A stretch of DNA of 64,000 nucleotides from Marinobacter zhanjiangensis (GTDB lineage: Bacteria; Pseudomonadota; Gammaproteobacteria; Pseudomonadales; Oleiphilaceae). Where the stretch lies: assembly GCF_014651935.1 (NCBI RefSeq), contig NZ_BMXV01000003.1, positions 1-64,000 on the forward strand. The letters run 5' to 3'. The notes under the pieces are model-generated. The model had not been told where the DNA came from. It saw only the letters and a list, made by a program, of their open reading frames with translations, and made no database searches. Positions 7,257-16,205 of this stretch are shown piece by piece. Position 1 is the first letter of the stretch; each line of letters starts with the position of its first letter. The position numbers and the translations under genes are program-made.

Positions 7257-9299
7257 TTACTGCCGCTTGGCAACCAGCGTCAGAATGTCATAGCTGGCCA
7301 CCAGCTCGTCTTCCTGGTTGGTCACCTCCACATCCCACATCACAACGCCCTGGGGATGGCCCTCGGGTGAGGTCCGGCCCTGGTCGATCTTGCGCTTGCA
7401 GGTGAGGCGGGCGCGGATGGTATCGCCCGGGGCTACCGGGGTGATGAAGCGCAGCGTGTCCAGGCCGTAGTTGGCCAGCACGGGGCCTTCACCAGGGTAG
7501 ACGAACAGGCCGGCAGCAGCCGACAGCACGAAGTAGCCGTGGGCGATGCGCTGACCGAACTGGGTCTTTTTCGCGGCGATGTCGTCGAAGTGCATGTAGA
7601 AGTGGTCGCCAGAAAGGCAGCCGAAGTTGACGATGTCGGCTTCGGTGACCGTGCGGCGATGAGTGAGCAGCGACTCACCCACCTGCAGATCGTCGAAATG
7701 GCGACGGAACGGGTGGATGTCGTTCTCGATGACTTTTGCGCCCCGGACGTATTCCCGGGTCACCGCGGCCACCATGGTGGGCGAGCCCTGGATCGCGGTG
7801 CGCTGCAGATAGTGGTGCACGGCGCGGATACCGCCGAGTTCCTCACCTCCGCCGGCGCGGCCAGGGCCGCCGTGTTTGAGCATGGGCAGCGGCGAGCCGT
7901 GGCCGGTGGATTCCTTCGACGCTTCCGCATCCAGGATCTGCAGACGCCCGTGCTGGGCGGCCAGTACCGGAATCATTTGGGCGGCAATGGCCGGGTCTTT
8001 GGTGGTCAGCGTGGTGACCAGGCTGCCCTTGCCCTTGGCGGCAATGGTCAGGGCCTCGTCGATGCTGTTGTAGGGCATCAGGGTGGCCACCGGGCCGAAG
8101 GCCTCGATGTCGTGAGCACCGCCATCGTTCAGCGGGTTGCGGTTGATCAGAAGGTGCGGCTCGATGAAGGCGCCGTTCTCGACTCCCTGCCCCACGGGCT
8201 TGAAGCTGCCATCTTTGCCGAAGACGCACTCACTGGTTTCCAGCAGTCTGTCGATCGCTTCGTTGACATCCCGGAGCTGGTCGCTGGACGACAGGGCACC
8301 CAGACGCACGCCTTCCTCCTTGGGGTCACCCGCCACGATGGTGGAGAGCCGCTCCTTGATCTTGTCCGCCAACGCATCCAGGTGTTCGGCCGGCACCAGG
8401 ACCCGTCGGATCGCGGTACACTTCTGGCCTGCCTTGGACGTCATCTCCTTGACCACTTCCTTGGCGAAGATTCCGAATTCCTCGTCTCCCGGGCCTACGT
8501 CAGGTGCCATGATGGCGCTGTTCAGGGAGTCCGCCTCGGCGTTGAACGGGATGCTCTTCGCCATGATATTGGGATTACTCTTCAACTTCAGGGCAGTGTT
8601 CGCCGAGCCGGTGAAGGTTACAAAATCCTGCTCTTCCAGGCGGTCCAGCAGGTCGCCGGTACCGCCGATGACCAGTTGCAGGGCACCCTCGGGCAGCAGG
8701 CCGGAGTCGTTGATGACCCTGACGGCGGCTTCGGTCAGGTAGCTGGTAGCGGTTGCCGGTTTGAAGATGCAGGGCATCCCCGCCAGGAATGCCGGGGCGA
8801 ACTTCTCCAGCATACCCCAGATGGGGAAGTTGAAGGCATTGATATGGACCGAAACGCCACGGCGAGGCACCATGATGTGGGTGCCGTTGAAGTGGTTCTC
8901 CTTGCCCAGCTGGGTCACCGGGCCTTCGTGGGCCACATTGCCCGAGGGCAGTTCCTTTCGGCCGGTAGAGGCATAGGTGAACAGGGTCCCGAAGCCGCCA
9001 TCGATGTCGATCCAGGAGTCTGCTTTGGTGCAACCGGTGTGGTGAGAGATGGCGTAGAGCTCATCCTTGCGGCCCTGGATATAGATCGCCAGCTCCTTGA
9101 GGATGGCGGCCCTCTGCTGGAAGTCCAGTGACAGCAGGTTTTTCACGCCGGTGTTGCGGGCGTGGTTAATGGCCTCACCAAAGTCGATTGTCTCTTCGTG
9201 GGTGTGGGCAACCGTTTCGCCGTTGATGGCGCTTGGCAGTGCCTTGGCTGCGTTTTTTCCGAGCCACTGGCCTGCGATGTAACTCTGTAGGACTGACAT
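7257..9299 (-). CDS. paaZ: Bifunctional oxepin-CoA hydrolase / 3-oxo-5,6-dehydrosuberyl-CoA semialdehyde dehydrogenase PaaZ
   Basis: At 680 residues this matches full-length two-domain PaaZ (E. coli 681). Residues 1-520 form an aldehyde dehydrogenase with general base E255 (FNAEAD) and nucleophile C294 (GQKCTAIRR). Residues 530-680 form a MaoC-type hydratase with the catalytic pair D565/H570 in SGDHFYMH and FGQRIAHG. The hydratase half opens the oxepin-CoA ring and the dehydrogenase half oxidises the resulting aldehyde with NADP+. All key residues are present, so the ring-opened product should go on to beta-oxidation rather than be lost as a cyclic by-product. It is the last gene of the paaABCDEZ unit, 82 bp behind paaE with a hairpin in the gap. 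Confidence 0.95.
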   Translation of the reverse strand: MSVLQSYIAGQWLGKNAAKALPSAINGETVAHTHEETIDFGEAINHARNTGVKNLLSLDFQQRAAILKELAIYIQGRKDELYAISHHTGCTKADSWIDIDGGFGTLFTYASTGRKELPSGNVAHEGPVTQLGKENHFNGTHIMVPRRGVSVHINAFNFPIWGMLEKFAPAFLAGMPCIFKPATATSYLTEAAVRVINDSGLLPEGALQLVIGGTGDLLDRLEEQDFVTFTGSANTALKLKSNPNIMAKSIPFNAEADSLNSAIMAPDVGPGDEEFGIFAKEVVKEMTSKAGQKCTAIRRVLVPAEHLDALADKIKERLSTIVAGDPKEEGVRLGALSSSDQLRDVNEAIDRLLETSECVFGKDGSFKPVGQGVENGAFIEPHLLINRNPLNDGGAHDIEAFGPVATLMPYNSIDEALTIAAKGKGSLVTTLTTKDPAIAAQMIPVLAAQHGRLQILDAEASKESTGHGSPLPMLKHGGPGRAGGGEELGGIRAVHHYLQRTAIQGSPTMVAAVTREYVRGAKVIENDIHPFRRHFDDLQVGESLLTHRRTVTEADIVNFGCLSGDHFYMHFDDIAAKKTQFGQRIAHGYFVLSAAAGLFVYPGEGPVLANYGLDTLRFITPVAPGDTIRARLTCKRKIDQGRTSPEGHPQGVVMWDVEVTNQEDELVASYDILTLVAKRQ

Positions 9300-9338
9300 T
9301 ACGCGTTCTCCGCAAATCTGTTGTTATCAGGATAAACA

Positions 9339-9360
9339 AAGCCGGCGCAGGGGCCGGCTT
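9339..9360 (-). terminator. Hairpin between paaE and paaZ, possible attenuating terminator
   Basis: On the minus strand AAGCCGGC and GCCGGCTT (arms 9353-9360 and 9339-9346) enclose a 6-nt loop and are followed by TTGTTTAT. The T tract is interrupted, so termination is likely partial, lowering paaZ expression relative to the oxygenase genes. Confidence 0.55.
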
Positions 9361-9381
9361 CGGGAACAGGTGGATCCGGGC

Positions 9382-10461
9382 TCAGACCTCGTCGTAGTCG
9401 AGCACCACCTTGTCGCTGACCGGATAGCACTGGCAGGACAGCACATAGCCGGCTTCTACCTCGTAGTCTTCCAGTGCGTAGTTGGCGTCCATTTCCACCT
9501 CCCCTTCGATCACCTTGGCCTTGCAGGTGGAGCACACGCCGGCTTTGCAGGAGAAGGGCAGGTCAGCGCCCATCTCGTTGCCGGCATCGAGGATGCTGTC
9601 GGTGTTGCGGGTCAGGTCGAAGGTCAGGGCCCGACCGTCCGCGCGCACAGTGACTTCGCTGACTGCCTGCGGATCCACCTCTGTTTCCGCGCGGTCCTTG
9701 CGGGGCGCCTTGCCGCCACCAGCGGGGGTAAACAATTCAAAATGAATTTTTGACTTGTCCAGCCCGTGGCGCTGTAACGAATCACGAACGGTTTCGGTCA
9801 TGATCTGCGGACCGCAGATAAAGGCAGCCGTCAGTTTTTCAGCATTGAGCCAGTGGTCGAACAGGGCATTGCACTTGTCCGAGTCAATACGCCCGTTGTA
9901 CAGGTCAATATCCTGCTCCTCGCGGCTGAACAGGAACACCAGGTTGAACCGGCCCATGAAACGGTTTTTCAGATCTTCCAGCTGTTCACGGAACATGGTG
10001 GAAACGGTGGACCGGTTGCCGTAGAAAAGCGTCACCTTGCTTTTGGGCTCGGTTTCCAGCGTCGTCTTGACGATAGACATGATAGGCGTTATGCCGCTGC
10101 CGGCAGCCACGGCCAGGTAGTCGCCTTCCCGTTCCGGGTCCAGCTCCACGAAGAAATGCCCTTGTGGTGGCATCACCTCCAGCGTCTGGCCCGGCTTGAG
10201 CCGTTCGTTCGCCAGGGTGGAAAAGCGCCCACCGGGCACTTTCTTGACGGCAATACGCAGTTCCTGGTCGCTGACACCAGCGCAGATGGAGTAGGAGCGG
10301 CGCACTTCTTCGCCGTCCAGTTCGGTGCGCAGGATCAGGTGCTGACCCTGGTGGTAACTGAAGGTTTTTTGCAGGTCTTCCGGCAGATCAAAGCAGAGGG
10401 ACACGGCGTCCCGGGTTTCCGGCCGGACTTCACGAATGGTGAGAGGGTAGAACTTGTTCAT
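9382..10461 (-). CDS. paaE: Phenylacetyl-CoA 1,2-epoxidase reductase subunit PaaE
   Basis: The 359-residue iron-sulfur flavoprotein passes electrons from NADPH to the diiron centre of PaaA. An FNR-like module comes first (RRSYSICAG flavin motif near residue 55, GSGITPIMSI nucleotide motif). A plant-type ferredoxin domain follows, with C305-x4-C310-x2-C313 and C343 binding one 2Fe-2S cluster. Domain order and length match PaaE. It follows paaD by 12 bp. Confidence 0.95.
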   Translation of the reverse strand: MNKFYPLTIREVRPETRDAVSLCFDLPEDLQKTFSYHQGQHLILRTELDGEEVRRSYSICAGVSDQELRIAVKKVPGGRFSTLANERLKPGQTLEVMPPQGHFFVELDPEREGDYLAVAAGSGITPIMSIVKTTLETEPKSKVTLFYGNRSTVSTMFREQLEDLKNRFMGRFNLVFLFSREEQDIDLYNGRIDSDKCNALFDHWLNAEKLTAAFICGPQIMTETVRDSLQRHGLDKSKIHFELFTPAGGGKAPRKDRAETEVDPQAVSEVTVRADGRALTFDLTRNTDSILDAGNEMGADLPFSCKAGVCSTCKAKVIEGEVEMDANYALEDYEVEAGYVLSCQCYPVSDKVVLDYDEV

Positions 10462-10473
10462 GATTGTTCTTCT

Positions 10474-11049
10474 CTAGATGCATTTGAAGTAGTCAAAGGG
10501 CTCACGGCAATCGAGGCAACGATACAGTGCCTTGCAGGCGGTGGAGCCGAACTCGCTGACTCTTTCGGTGTGGGCGCTGCCACAATGAGGGCAGGTAATG
10601 GTTTCCTCCACGCCCTTGAGAGTCAGTTTGCTGGAGCTGCCCACGGGCGGAGCGATGCCAAATTCCTGTAACTTTCTGCGACCGGTCTCGGTGATCCAGT
10701 CAGTGGTCCAGGCAGGGGTCAATACCCTGCGGATCCGGCCATTACGGATACCCGCCAGACCCATGGCCTCCTCAATGGATTCCTCGATCATCTCGGTCGC
10801 AGGGCAGCCAGAGTAGGTAGGGGTTACGTCCACCACCCACTCGCCATTCTCCTCGGCGATGCGTCGCACCATGCCCAGCTCCACCACGCTGACCGCCGGT
10901 ACCTCCGGATCCTTTACCTCATCCAGCAAGGCCCAGAGGTCCGCTTCCGTGACCGGTTGGCTGCGGTCACGGGCGGGTATGCGGTCGCTGGCGATTACCG
11001 GCTGGTCTTCCAGCAGGGATCGCGGTTCGGGTTTACCAGGTCTTGGCAT
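10474..11049 (-). CDS. paaD: Phenylacetate-CoA oxygenase subunit PaaD
   Basis: The 191-residue product starts with a MIP18/DUF59 iron-sulfur assembly domain (LLDEVKDPEVPAVSVVELGM, and PTYSGCPATEMI). It ends in a PaaD-specific cysteine-rich tail (CPHCG, CKALYRCLDC) that probably binds zinc or an Fe-S cluster. PaaD is needed for epoxidase activity in vivo and is thought to help mature the cluster of PaaE or the diiron centre, not to act in catalysis. It overlaps paaC by 17 bp. The N-terminus is about 25 residues longer than usual; an internal start is possible. Confidence 0.92.
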   Translation of the reverse strand: MPRPGKPEPRSLLEDQPVIASDRIPARDRSQPVTEADLWALLDEVKDPEVPAVSVVELGMVRRIAEENGEWVVDVTPTYSGCPATEMIEESIEEAMGLAGIRNGRIRRVLTPAWTTDWITETGRRKLQEFGIAPPVGSSSKLTLKGVEETITCPHCGSAHTERVSEFGSTACKALYRCLDCREPFDYFKCI

Positions 11050-11809
11050 CCGGATACGCCCTCGGCAGGAACTGCATCTCGGCCAGAATAAAGCCGAGGT
11101 GCTCGGTGTGATGGCCCACCTTGGCGCCCCGGTACATCCAGGCGTCCTCCGGGGGCGGAGTCAGTGTGGCCTCGGTGAGCACCTCGTTAACCAGGCCGCG
11201 CCAGTCGGCAGCCAGCTGTTCCGGGTCAGGGCCGATGCCGGCCTTGAACAGCTGTTGCTCGACCTCATCGGCCTCGATCATCTCGCCGGTGAATCGCCAC
11301 AGATCATCCACTGCGGTCTGCATGCGCTGGTGGCTCTCCTCGGTGCCGTCACCGAAACGCTTCACCCATTCGGAGGAGCGCCGCAGGTGGTACTGGATTT
11401 CCTTCGCGGCCTTGGCAGCGATGCTCGCGATACGCTCGTCCGGCGCCTGGGTCAGAGCGGCGATGGTGAAATAGTGCCAGGCGTCGAAAAAGAACTGGCG
11501 ACCCATGGTAACGGCGTAGTCACCGTTGGGTTGCTCCACCATCAGTGCATTGCGGTAGCGATTGGCATCGCGCTTGAACGCCAGGTCATCAGCGCTGCGG
11601 CCGTCATTGATCAGTTCTGCAGCGTACTCGTACCAGTTACGGGCCTGACCCACCAGGTCCAGGGCCACGTTCATCAACGCCATTTCTTCTTCCAGTGCCG
11701 GCGCCTTGCCGCACAATTCGCACAGGCGCTGGCCCAGAATCATGTCTGAGTCTGCCAGGCGCAGCAGGTATTCCTGCAGTGCCTCTTGTTGTGTCATTGT
11801 CTTGCTCAT
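11033..11809 (-). CDS. paaC: Phenylacetyl-CoA 1,2-epoxidase structural subunit PaaC
   Basis: The 258-residue protein is a ferritin-like four-helix-bundle member of the PaaA/PaaC family (LLRLADSDMILGQRLCELCG at the N-terminus, ALDLVGQARNWYEYAAEL, DRIN-type helices degraded to LAFKRDANRYRNALMVEQPNGD). PaaC is the non-catalytic partner that forms the stable PaaAC core. The length fits the family (about 250). It lies 11 bp after paaB. Confidence 0.95.
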   Translation of the reverse strand: MSKTMTQQEALQEYLLRLADSDMILGQRLCELCGKAPALEEEMALMNVALDLVGQARNWYEYAAELINDGRSADDLAFKRDANRYRNALMVEQPNGDYAVTMGRQFFFDAWHYFTIAALTQAPDERIASIAAKAAKEIQYHLRRSSEWVKRFGDGTEESHQRMQTAVDDLWRFTGEMIEADEVEQQLFKAGIGPDPEQLAADWRGLVNEVLTEATLTPPPEDAWMYRGAKVGHHTEHLGFILAEMQFLPRAYPDAKTW

Positions 11810-11820
11810 GCTGGTCTCCC

Positions 11821-12102
11821 TTACATGTGGCCGACTTCGTCGGGCAGCTTGTAGAAGGAGGCGTGGCGGTAGACCTTGTCGTCAGCCGGATCAAAGAGCA
11901 CCTCTTTCTCATCCGGCGAGGAGGCGGCAATGGCGGCGGAAGGCACCACCCAGATTGAGACGCCTTCATTGCGACGGGTGTACAGGTCACGGGCGTTTTC
12001 CATGGCCATCTCCGCATCGGCGGCGTGCACACTGCCTACATGCTTGTGGTTGAGGCCATGCTTGCTGCGTACAAAAACTTCGTAAAGGGGCCAGTCAGCC
12101 AT
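11821..12102 (-). CDS. paaB: Phenylacetyl-CoA 1,2-epoxidase subunit PaaB
   Basis: The 93-residue protein is the small PaaB subunit that bridges PaaAC dimers and docks the reductase. Typical segments are WPLYEVFVRSKHGLNHKHVGS near the start and NARDLYTRRNEGVSIWVV in the middle. It lies between paaA and paaC with short spacers (13 and 11 bp), and the start has a GGAG-type ribosome binding site. Confidence 0.95.
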   Translation of the reverse strand: MADWPLYEVFVRSKHGLNHKHVGSVHAADAEMAMENARDLYTRRNEGVSIWVVPSAAIAASSPDEKEVLFDPADDKVYRHASFYKLPDEVGHM

Positions 12103-12115
12103 GATTCATCTCCTG

Positions 12116-13111
12116 TCAGGCAGCGTTCTGCTGTTTTTGTTGCTTTTTCTCGGCGTAGACCTTCGCGGCCTCGCGAACCCAGGCGCCACCGTCAATGGCG
12201 TTCTTGCGGGTTTCGATACGCTCTTTATTGCAGGGGCCGTTGCCCTTCAGCACGTCGTAGAACTCCTGCCAGTCGATCTCGCCAAAGTCGTAGTGGCCTC
12301 GTTCCTCGTTCCACTTCAGGTCCGGGTCCGGAGCGGTGCAGCCCAGGAATTCCAGCTGGGGAACAGTCTGGTCGATGAACATCTGGCGCAGTTCATCGTT
12401 GCTCTTTCGCTTGATCTTCCACGCCATGGACTGCTGGGAGTTCGGTGACTGATCGTCGGACGGGCCGAACATCATCAGGGATGGCCACCAGAAACGGTTG
12501 ATGGAATCCTGAACCATCTCCTTCTGCTCTTCGGTCCCCTCACGCATCATATCGAGCAGGATCTGGTAACCCTGGCGCTGATGGAAGCTCTCTTCCTTAC
12601 AGATGCGGATCATGGCGCGGGAGTACGGGCCGTAGGAGGTGCGCTGCAGCACAACCTGGTTAACGATGGCGGCGCCATCCACCAGCCAGCCCACAGTGCC
12701 CATATCTGCCCAGCTCAGGGTGGGGTAGTTGAAAATCGAGGAGTACTTAACCGTGCCTGCGTGAAGCTTGTCGATCTCTTCATCCCGGTCAGCGCCCAGT
12801 GTCTCCATGGCGCTGTAAAGGTACAGACCGTGACCGGCCTCATCCTGGATTTTGGCCATCAGCTGGAGTTTGCGCTTGAGACTCGGCGCACGGGTAACCC
12901 AATTACCTTCCGGCAGCATGCCAACCACTTCCGAGTGGGCGTGCTGAGAGATCTGGCGGACCAGGGTCTTGCGATAACCCTCAGGCATCCAGTTCTTGGC
13001 TTCGATCTTGGTTTCCGCGTCAACCTTGAGCTGGAACTCGCGCTCTTCTGGAGACATCTCCTCAAGGGTCTTGAGACGCTTGGCGCCGGTTTCGACGAGT
13101 TGTGCGTACAT
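12116..13111 (-). CDS. paaA: Phenylacetyl-CoA 1,2-epoxidase catalytic subunit PaaA
   Basis: The 331-residue subunit carries the diiron site: E61 in HAHSEVVG, E91xxH94 in IQDEAGHG and E174xxH177 in CKEESFH. It epoxidises the ring of phenylacetyl-CoA using O2, the committing step of the pathway. The start at 13111 has a strong GGAGG at 13118-13122 and gives the family N-terminus MYAQLVETG; an open frame runs on upstream to 13219 but lacks family similarity. It is the first gene of the paaABCDEZ unit, behind a promoter overlapped by a palindrome. Confidence 0.96.
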   Translation of the reverse strand: MYAQLVETGAKRLKTLEEMSPEEREFQLKVDAETKIEAKNWMPEGYRKTLVRQISQHAHSEVVGMLPEGNWVTRAPSLKRKLQLMAKIQDEAGHGLYLYSAMETLGADRDEEIDKLHAGTVKYSSIFNYPTLSWADMGTVGWLVDGAAIVNQVVLQRTSYGPYSRAMIRICKEESFHQRQGYQILLDMMREGTEEQKEMVQDSINRFWWPSLMMFGPSDDQSPNSQQSMAWKIKRKSNDELRQMFIDQTVPQLEFLGCTAPDPDLKWNEERGHYDFGEIDWQEFYDVLKGNGPCNKERIETRKNAIDGGAWVREAAKVYAEKKQQKQQNAA

Positions 13112-13217
13112 GGTGTACCTCCGGTTCCGGTAATCAGGTTCTTTTCCCGGGCGTGTGCCGCCAACACGGCGCGCACGGAATCGATTTTGCCCACAAGACC
13201 TGCTGGATGATGACTTC

Positions 13218-13252
13218 ATTATTTATGATACCTTGGTAAATATCAAGGTATC
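13218..13252 (-). promoter_or_regulatory. paaA promoter with overlapping palindromic operator
   Basis: On the minus strand TTGATA (13246-13241) and AATAAT (13223-13218) are 17 bp apart. The -35 lies inside a perfect inverted repeat with 9-bp arms GATACCTTG (13227-13235) and CAAGGTATC (13244-13252), spacer 8. A repressor bound here would block RNA polymerase. Whether it is PaaX or a TetR-type PaaR cannot be decided from sequence. Confidence 0.65.
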
Positions 13253-13421
13253 AGTTTCTGTATCACGTTGGTTTTAAGACTATCTGGAAATAACCAGTGA
13301 GCGGTCAATTCCAGTCGACCTAATAGATCGTTTTTTCGAGATTTTAAGGATATCGTCCTGTTTTCTGGATGTGATACGCCATATCCCGGTTCCATGGCCA
13401 TAACGTGCTTGGATTAATCAG

Positions 13422-13445
13422 AAAAAAGCCCCGTCGAAACGGGGC
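13422..13445 (-). terminator. Terminator of paaG-paaI-paaK unit
   Basis: On the minus strand GCCCCGT...ACGGGGC (arms 13445-13439 and 13434-13428) is followed by six Ts (13427-13422), about 40 bp after the paaK stop. It separates the paaGIK unit from the paaA promoter. Confidence 0.92.
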
Positions 13446-13487
13446 AACGGTTCGACCAACAGGAGACCTGGTCTGCGCGATAAAGCG

Positions 13488-14798
13488 TTACTTCCGGCGG
13501 TCGAAAACGCGTTTGGCCTTGCCTTCGGAGCGCGCCAGCCGGCCCGGCTCGGTAATATCGACCCGTGTGCTGATACCGATGAAGGATTTGATGTTGTGGC
13601 TCAGCTTTTGGGCGTATTTTCCCCGCTCTCCCGCGTCGGCGCTGCCGTGCTCCGGCTTGAGTTCGCAGCGGATGTCGATGCAATCCAGGTTGCCTTCCTT
13701 GTAGACCTCGATTTCATAGTGGGGCGACAGCTCACCAATACGCAGGATCTGCTCCTCAATCTGGCTGGGGAACACATTAACGCCGCGGATGATCAACATG
13801 TCGTCGCTGCGACCGGTGATCTTGTCGATACGACGCATGGGGCGTGCGGTGCCCGGCAGCAGTCGGGTCAGGTCGCGGGTACGGTAGCGCAGGATAGGCA
13901 GGCCTTCCTTGGTAAGGGAGGTGAACACCAGTTCTCCGTACTCGCCGTCCGCCAGTACATCGCCGGTTTCCGGGTTGATGATCTCCGGGTAGAAGTGGTC
14001 TTCCCAGATGGTGGGGCCATCTTTGGTCTCGATGCACTCCATGCCGACACCCGGGCCCATGACTTCGGACAGGCCGTATATGTCCAGGGCGTCAATGCCC
14101 ATGCGTTCTTCGATTTCCTGACGCATGGCGTTTGTCCAGGGCTCGGCGCCAAAGATGCCCAGTCGCAGGGGCAGGTCATGGGGATTGATGCCCTGGCGCT
14201 CGATCTCGTCTGCCAGGTTCAGCATGTAGGAGGGGGTTACCATAATGATGTCGGGCTGGAAATCCTTGAGCAGCTGAACCTGTTTCTCGGTCTGGCCGCC
14301 GGACATGGGGATCACGGTACAGCCCAGCTTTTCAGCGCCATAGTGGGCGCCCAGGCCGCCGGTGAACAACCCATAGCCATAGGCTACGTGTACCTTGTCA
14401 CCGGCATGGCCGCCGCCGGCGCGGATGGAGCGGGCCACCACGCTGGCCCAGGTGTCGATGTCCTTCTGGGTGTAGCCAACCACCGTGGGTTTGCCGGTAG
14501 TGCCGCTGGACGCATGCACCCGCACGATCTGCTCCATGGGGGTGGCGAACATGCCGAACGGGTAGTTGGCCCGCAGGTCGTCCTTCATGGTGAAGGGCAC
14601 CTTGGCCAGATCCTCAAGGCTGTTGATGTCCATCGGCTTCAGGCCAATCTTGTCGAAGGCGTCCCGGTAAAAGGGGACATTGGTGTAGGCGTGGTTGATG
14701 CTCCAGCGCAGTCGCTGCAGTTGCTCGTGGCGGAGTTCGTCAAGGCTGGCGGTTTCAAGATGGTCAAGGGGACCGATTTTCTGCATGGGTAGTGTCAT
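13488..14798 (-). CDS. paaK: Phenylacetate--CoA ligase PaaK
   Basis: The 436-residue adenylate-forming enzyme activates phenylacetate to phenylacetyl-CoA with ATP, the first step of the pathway. It shows the PaaK-type phosphate loop HASSGTTGKPTV (95-106), the YGLSEVMGPGV motif, the RTRDL segment and the C-terminal GRSDDMLIIRGVNVFPSQIEE hinge region. Length matches the family (about 430-440). It is the last gene of a unit led by paaG. Confidence 0.96.
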   Translation of the reverse strand: MTLPMQKIGPLDHLETASLDELRHEQLQRLRWSINHAYTNVPFYRDAFDKIGLKPMDINSLEDLAKVPFTMKDDLRANYPFGMFATPMEQIVRVHASSGTTGKPTVVGYTQKDIDTWASVVARSIRAGGGHAGDKVHVAYGYGLFTGGLGAHYGAEKLGCTVIPMSGGQTEKQVQLLKDFQPDIIMVTPSYMLNLADEIERQGINPHDLPLRLGIFGAEPWTNAMRQEIEERMGIDALDIYGLSEVMGPGVGMECIETKDGPTIWEDHFYPEIINPETGDVLADGEYGELVFTSLTKEGLPILRYRTRDLTRLLPGTARPMRRIDKITGRSDDMLIIRGVNVFPSQIEEQILRIGELSPHYEIEVYKEGNLDCIDIRCELKPEHGSADAGERGKYAQKLSHNIKSFIGISTRVDITEPGRLARSEGKAKRVFDRRK

Positions 14799-14854
14799 GG
14801 TGCTATTCCCGGTATTGGACTTGTTGATGAATTCACGGGTCCGCTTGTTGGTTG

Positions 14855-15301
14855 TTATTGCGCTTCGTCCAGTTCGCGAACGCTGCCCTGGACCTGATAG
14901 GACTTGCCGCGAAACAGCGCGATAGTCTTGCCGTCCTGGTTGGTGATCTCGATGTCGTAGACGCCGGTGCGGCGGCCACGGGCGCGCTCGGTGGCAGTGG
15001 CGGTGAGCTTGTCGCCCAGTTGGCCGGCGGCCATGTACTCGATACTGCAGCCGGAGGCCACGGTGGCCTTGTCATAGGTATTGCAGGCAAAGGCAAAAGC
15101 GGAGTCGGCCAGCGTGAACAGGTAGCCGCCGTGGCAGTTGCCATGGCCCTGGATCATCCGGTCATCCACTGTCATGGCGAGGGTGGCGGTGCCTGGGGCG
15201 ACGGCGATAATTTTCATGCCCAGGTTCTGGCTGGCCTGGTCGCGACTGAACATGGCATCGGCGCACTGCTCGGCGAGCACCTTGGGGTCGGGGTAGGTCA
15301 T
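14855..15301 (-). CDS. paaI: Hydroxyphenylacetyl-CoA thioesterase PaaI
   Basis: The 148-residue hotdog-fold thioesterase has the PaaI active-site segment GHGNCHGGYLFTLADSAFA (52-70), with N55, H57 and D66 in the places used by E. coli PaaI. It hydrolyses ring-hydroxylated phenylacetyl-CoA and other dead-end thioesters, which frees trapped CoA. It lies between paaG and paaK, with gaps of about 60 bp on each side. Confidence 0.93.
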   Translation of the reverse strand: MTYPDPKVLAEQCADAMFSRDQASQNLGMKIIAVAPGTATLAMTVDDRMIQGHGNCHGGYLFTLADSAFAFACNTYDKATVASGCSIEYMAAGQLGDKLTATATERARGRRTGVYDIEITNQDGKTIALFRGKSYQVQGSVRELDEAQ

Positions 15302-15363
15302 TGTTTTTGGCTCCCGGTCGTCAAAATAGGTATCTCGGTCACCGTCTCGCGGTGCCTTCGTAT

Positions 15364-16155
15364 TCAGCGGCCTTTGAAGTGCGGCGTGCGCTTTTCCATA
15401 AAGGCGGCAACGCCTTCCCGGTAGTCCTCGCTCTGGCCGGCCTCTCGCTGGAGGTCACGCTCAAGCGTCAGCTGTTCGTCCTGGGTGTTGGTGGTGCTGG
15501 CATTGAGGGCCTGCTTGATCAGGGCCAGGCCGGCGGTAGGCTGAGATGCGAAATGTTCGGCCATCTTGCGAGTCTCTTCCGCCAGGGCATCGTCATCCAC
15601 GCAGCGCCAGATCAGGCCCCAGGCTTCCGCCTGTTCTGCCCTGATCTTGTCCCCGAGCAGGGCCATGCCCTTGGCCCGGGCCATACCGGCCAGTCTTGGC
15701 AGAATCCAGGTTCCGCCTGAATCGGGTACCAGGCCGAGCTTGCAGAAAGCCTGCACGAAGCTGGCGGAGCGAGCGGCCAGCACAATGTCGCAGTTCAGCG
15801 CAATATTGGCGCCTGCACCGGCGGCTACTCCGTTGACCGCACAGATAACCGGCACGCGCAGGTCCCGCAGGGTGCGGATCAGCGGGTTGTACCAGGTCTC
15901 GATGGAGTAACCGAGATCGGGTGCGGCGTCGCCGGGAGCGACGTTGCGATCGCTCAGGTCCTGGCCGGCACAGAAGCCGCGGCCAGCACCGGTCAGTACC
16001 AGAACCCGGACCGAACTATCCTGGCTGACTTGATCCAGGGCGTTCCGCAAAGCCTCGTGCATGTCGGCGTTGAAGCTGTTGAGGCTGTCGGGGCGATTCA
16101 GGGTGATGGTGGCGACCCCCTGCTCGATGGCGACGAGGATGCTGTCTTGAGACAT
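15364..16155 (-). CDS. paaG: 2-(1,2-epoxy-1,2-dihydrophenyl)acetyl-CoA isomerase PaaG
   Basis: The 263-residue crotonase-family enzyme has the oxyanion-hole stretches GRGFCAGQDLSDR (58-70) and GVAAGAGANIAL (109-120), and the PaaG-defining aspartate D145 in LVPDSGGTW (equivalent to D136 of E. coli) in place of the hydratase glutamate pair. It converts the epoxide to oxepin-CoA and also shifts double bonds later in the pathway. It is the first gene of the paaG-paaI-paaK unit and is divergent from leuA. The hydratase paralogue PaaF is not nearby. Confidence 0.94.
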   Translation of the reverse strand: MSQDSILVAIEQGVATITLNRPDSLNSFNADMHEALRNALDQVSQDSSVRVLVLTGAGRGFCAGQDLSDRNVAPGDAAPDLGYSIETWYNPLIRTLRDLRVPVICAVNGVAAGAGANIALNCDIVLAARSASFVQAFCKLGLVPDSGGTWILPRLAGMARAKGMALLGDKIRAEQAEAWGLIWRCVDDDALAEETRKMAEHFASQPTAGLALIKQALNASTTNTQDEQLTLERDLQREAGQSEDYREGVAAFMEKRTPHFKGR

Positions 16156-16205
16156 GATGTGCTCCGGTTGTTTTTATGGCCTGTTGGTGCGCGTACAGTC
16201 TGCTC

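Noticed and set aside
7539-9131. 530-codon open frame on the plus strand opposite paaZ
   Set aside because: It is antisense to a fully recognisable PaaZ. The translation is His/Gly/Asp-rich without family resemblance, as expected from high-GC third-position bias.
13596-14792. 398-codon open frame opposite paaK
   Set aside because: It mirrors the paaK reading frame. It has no known domain, and paaK on the other strand shows all family motifs.
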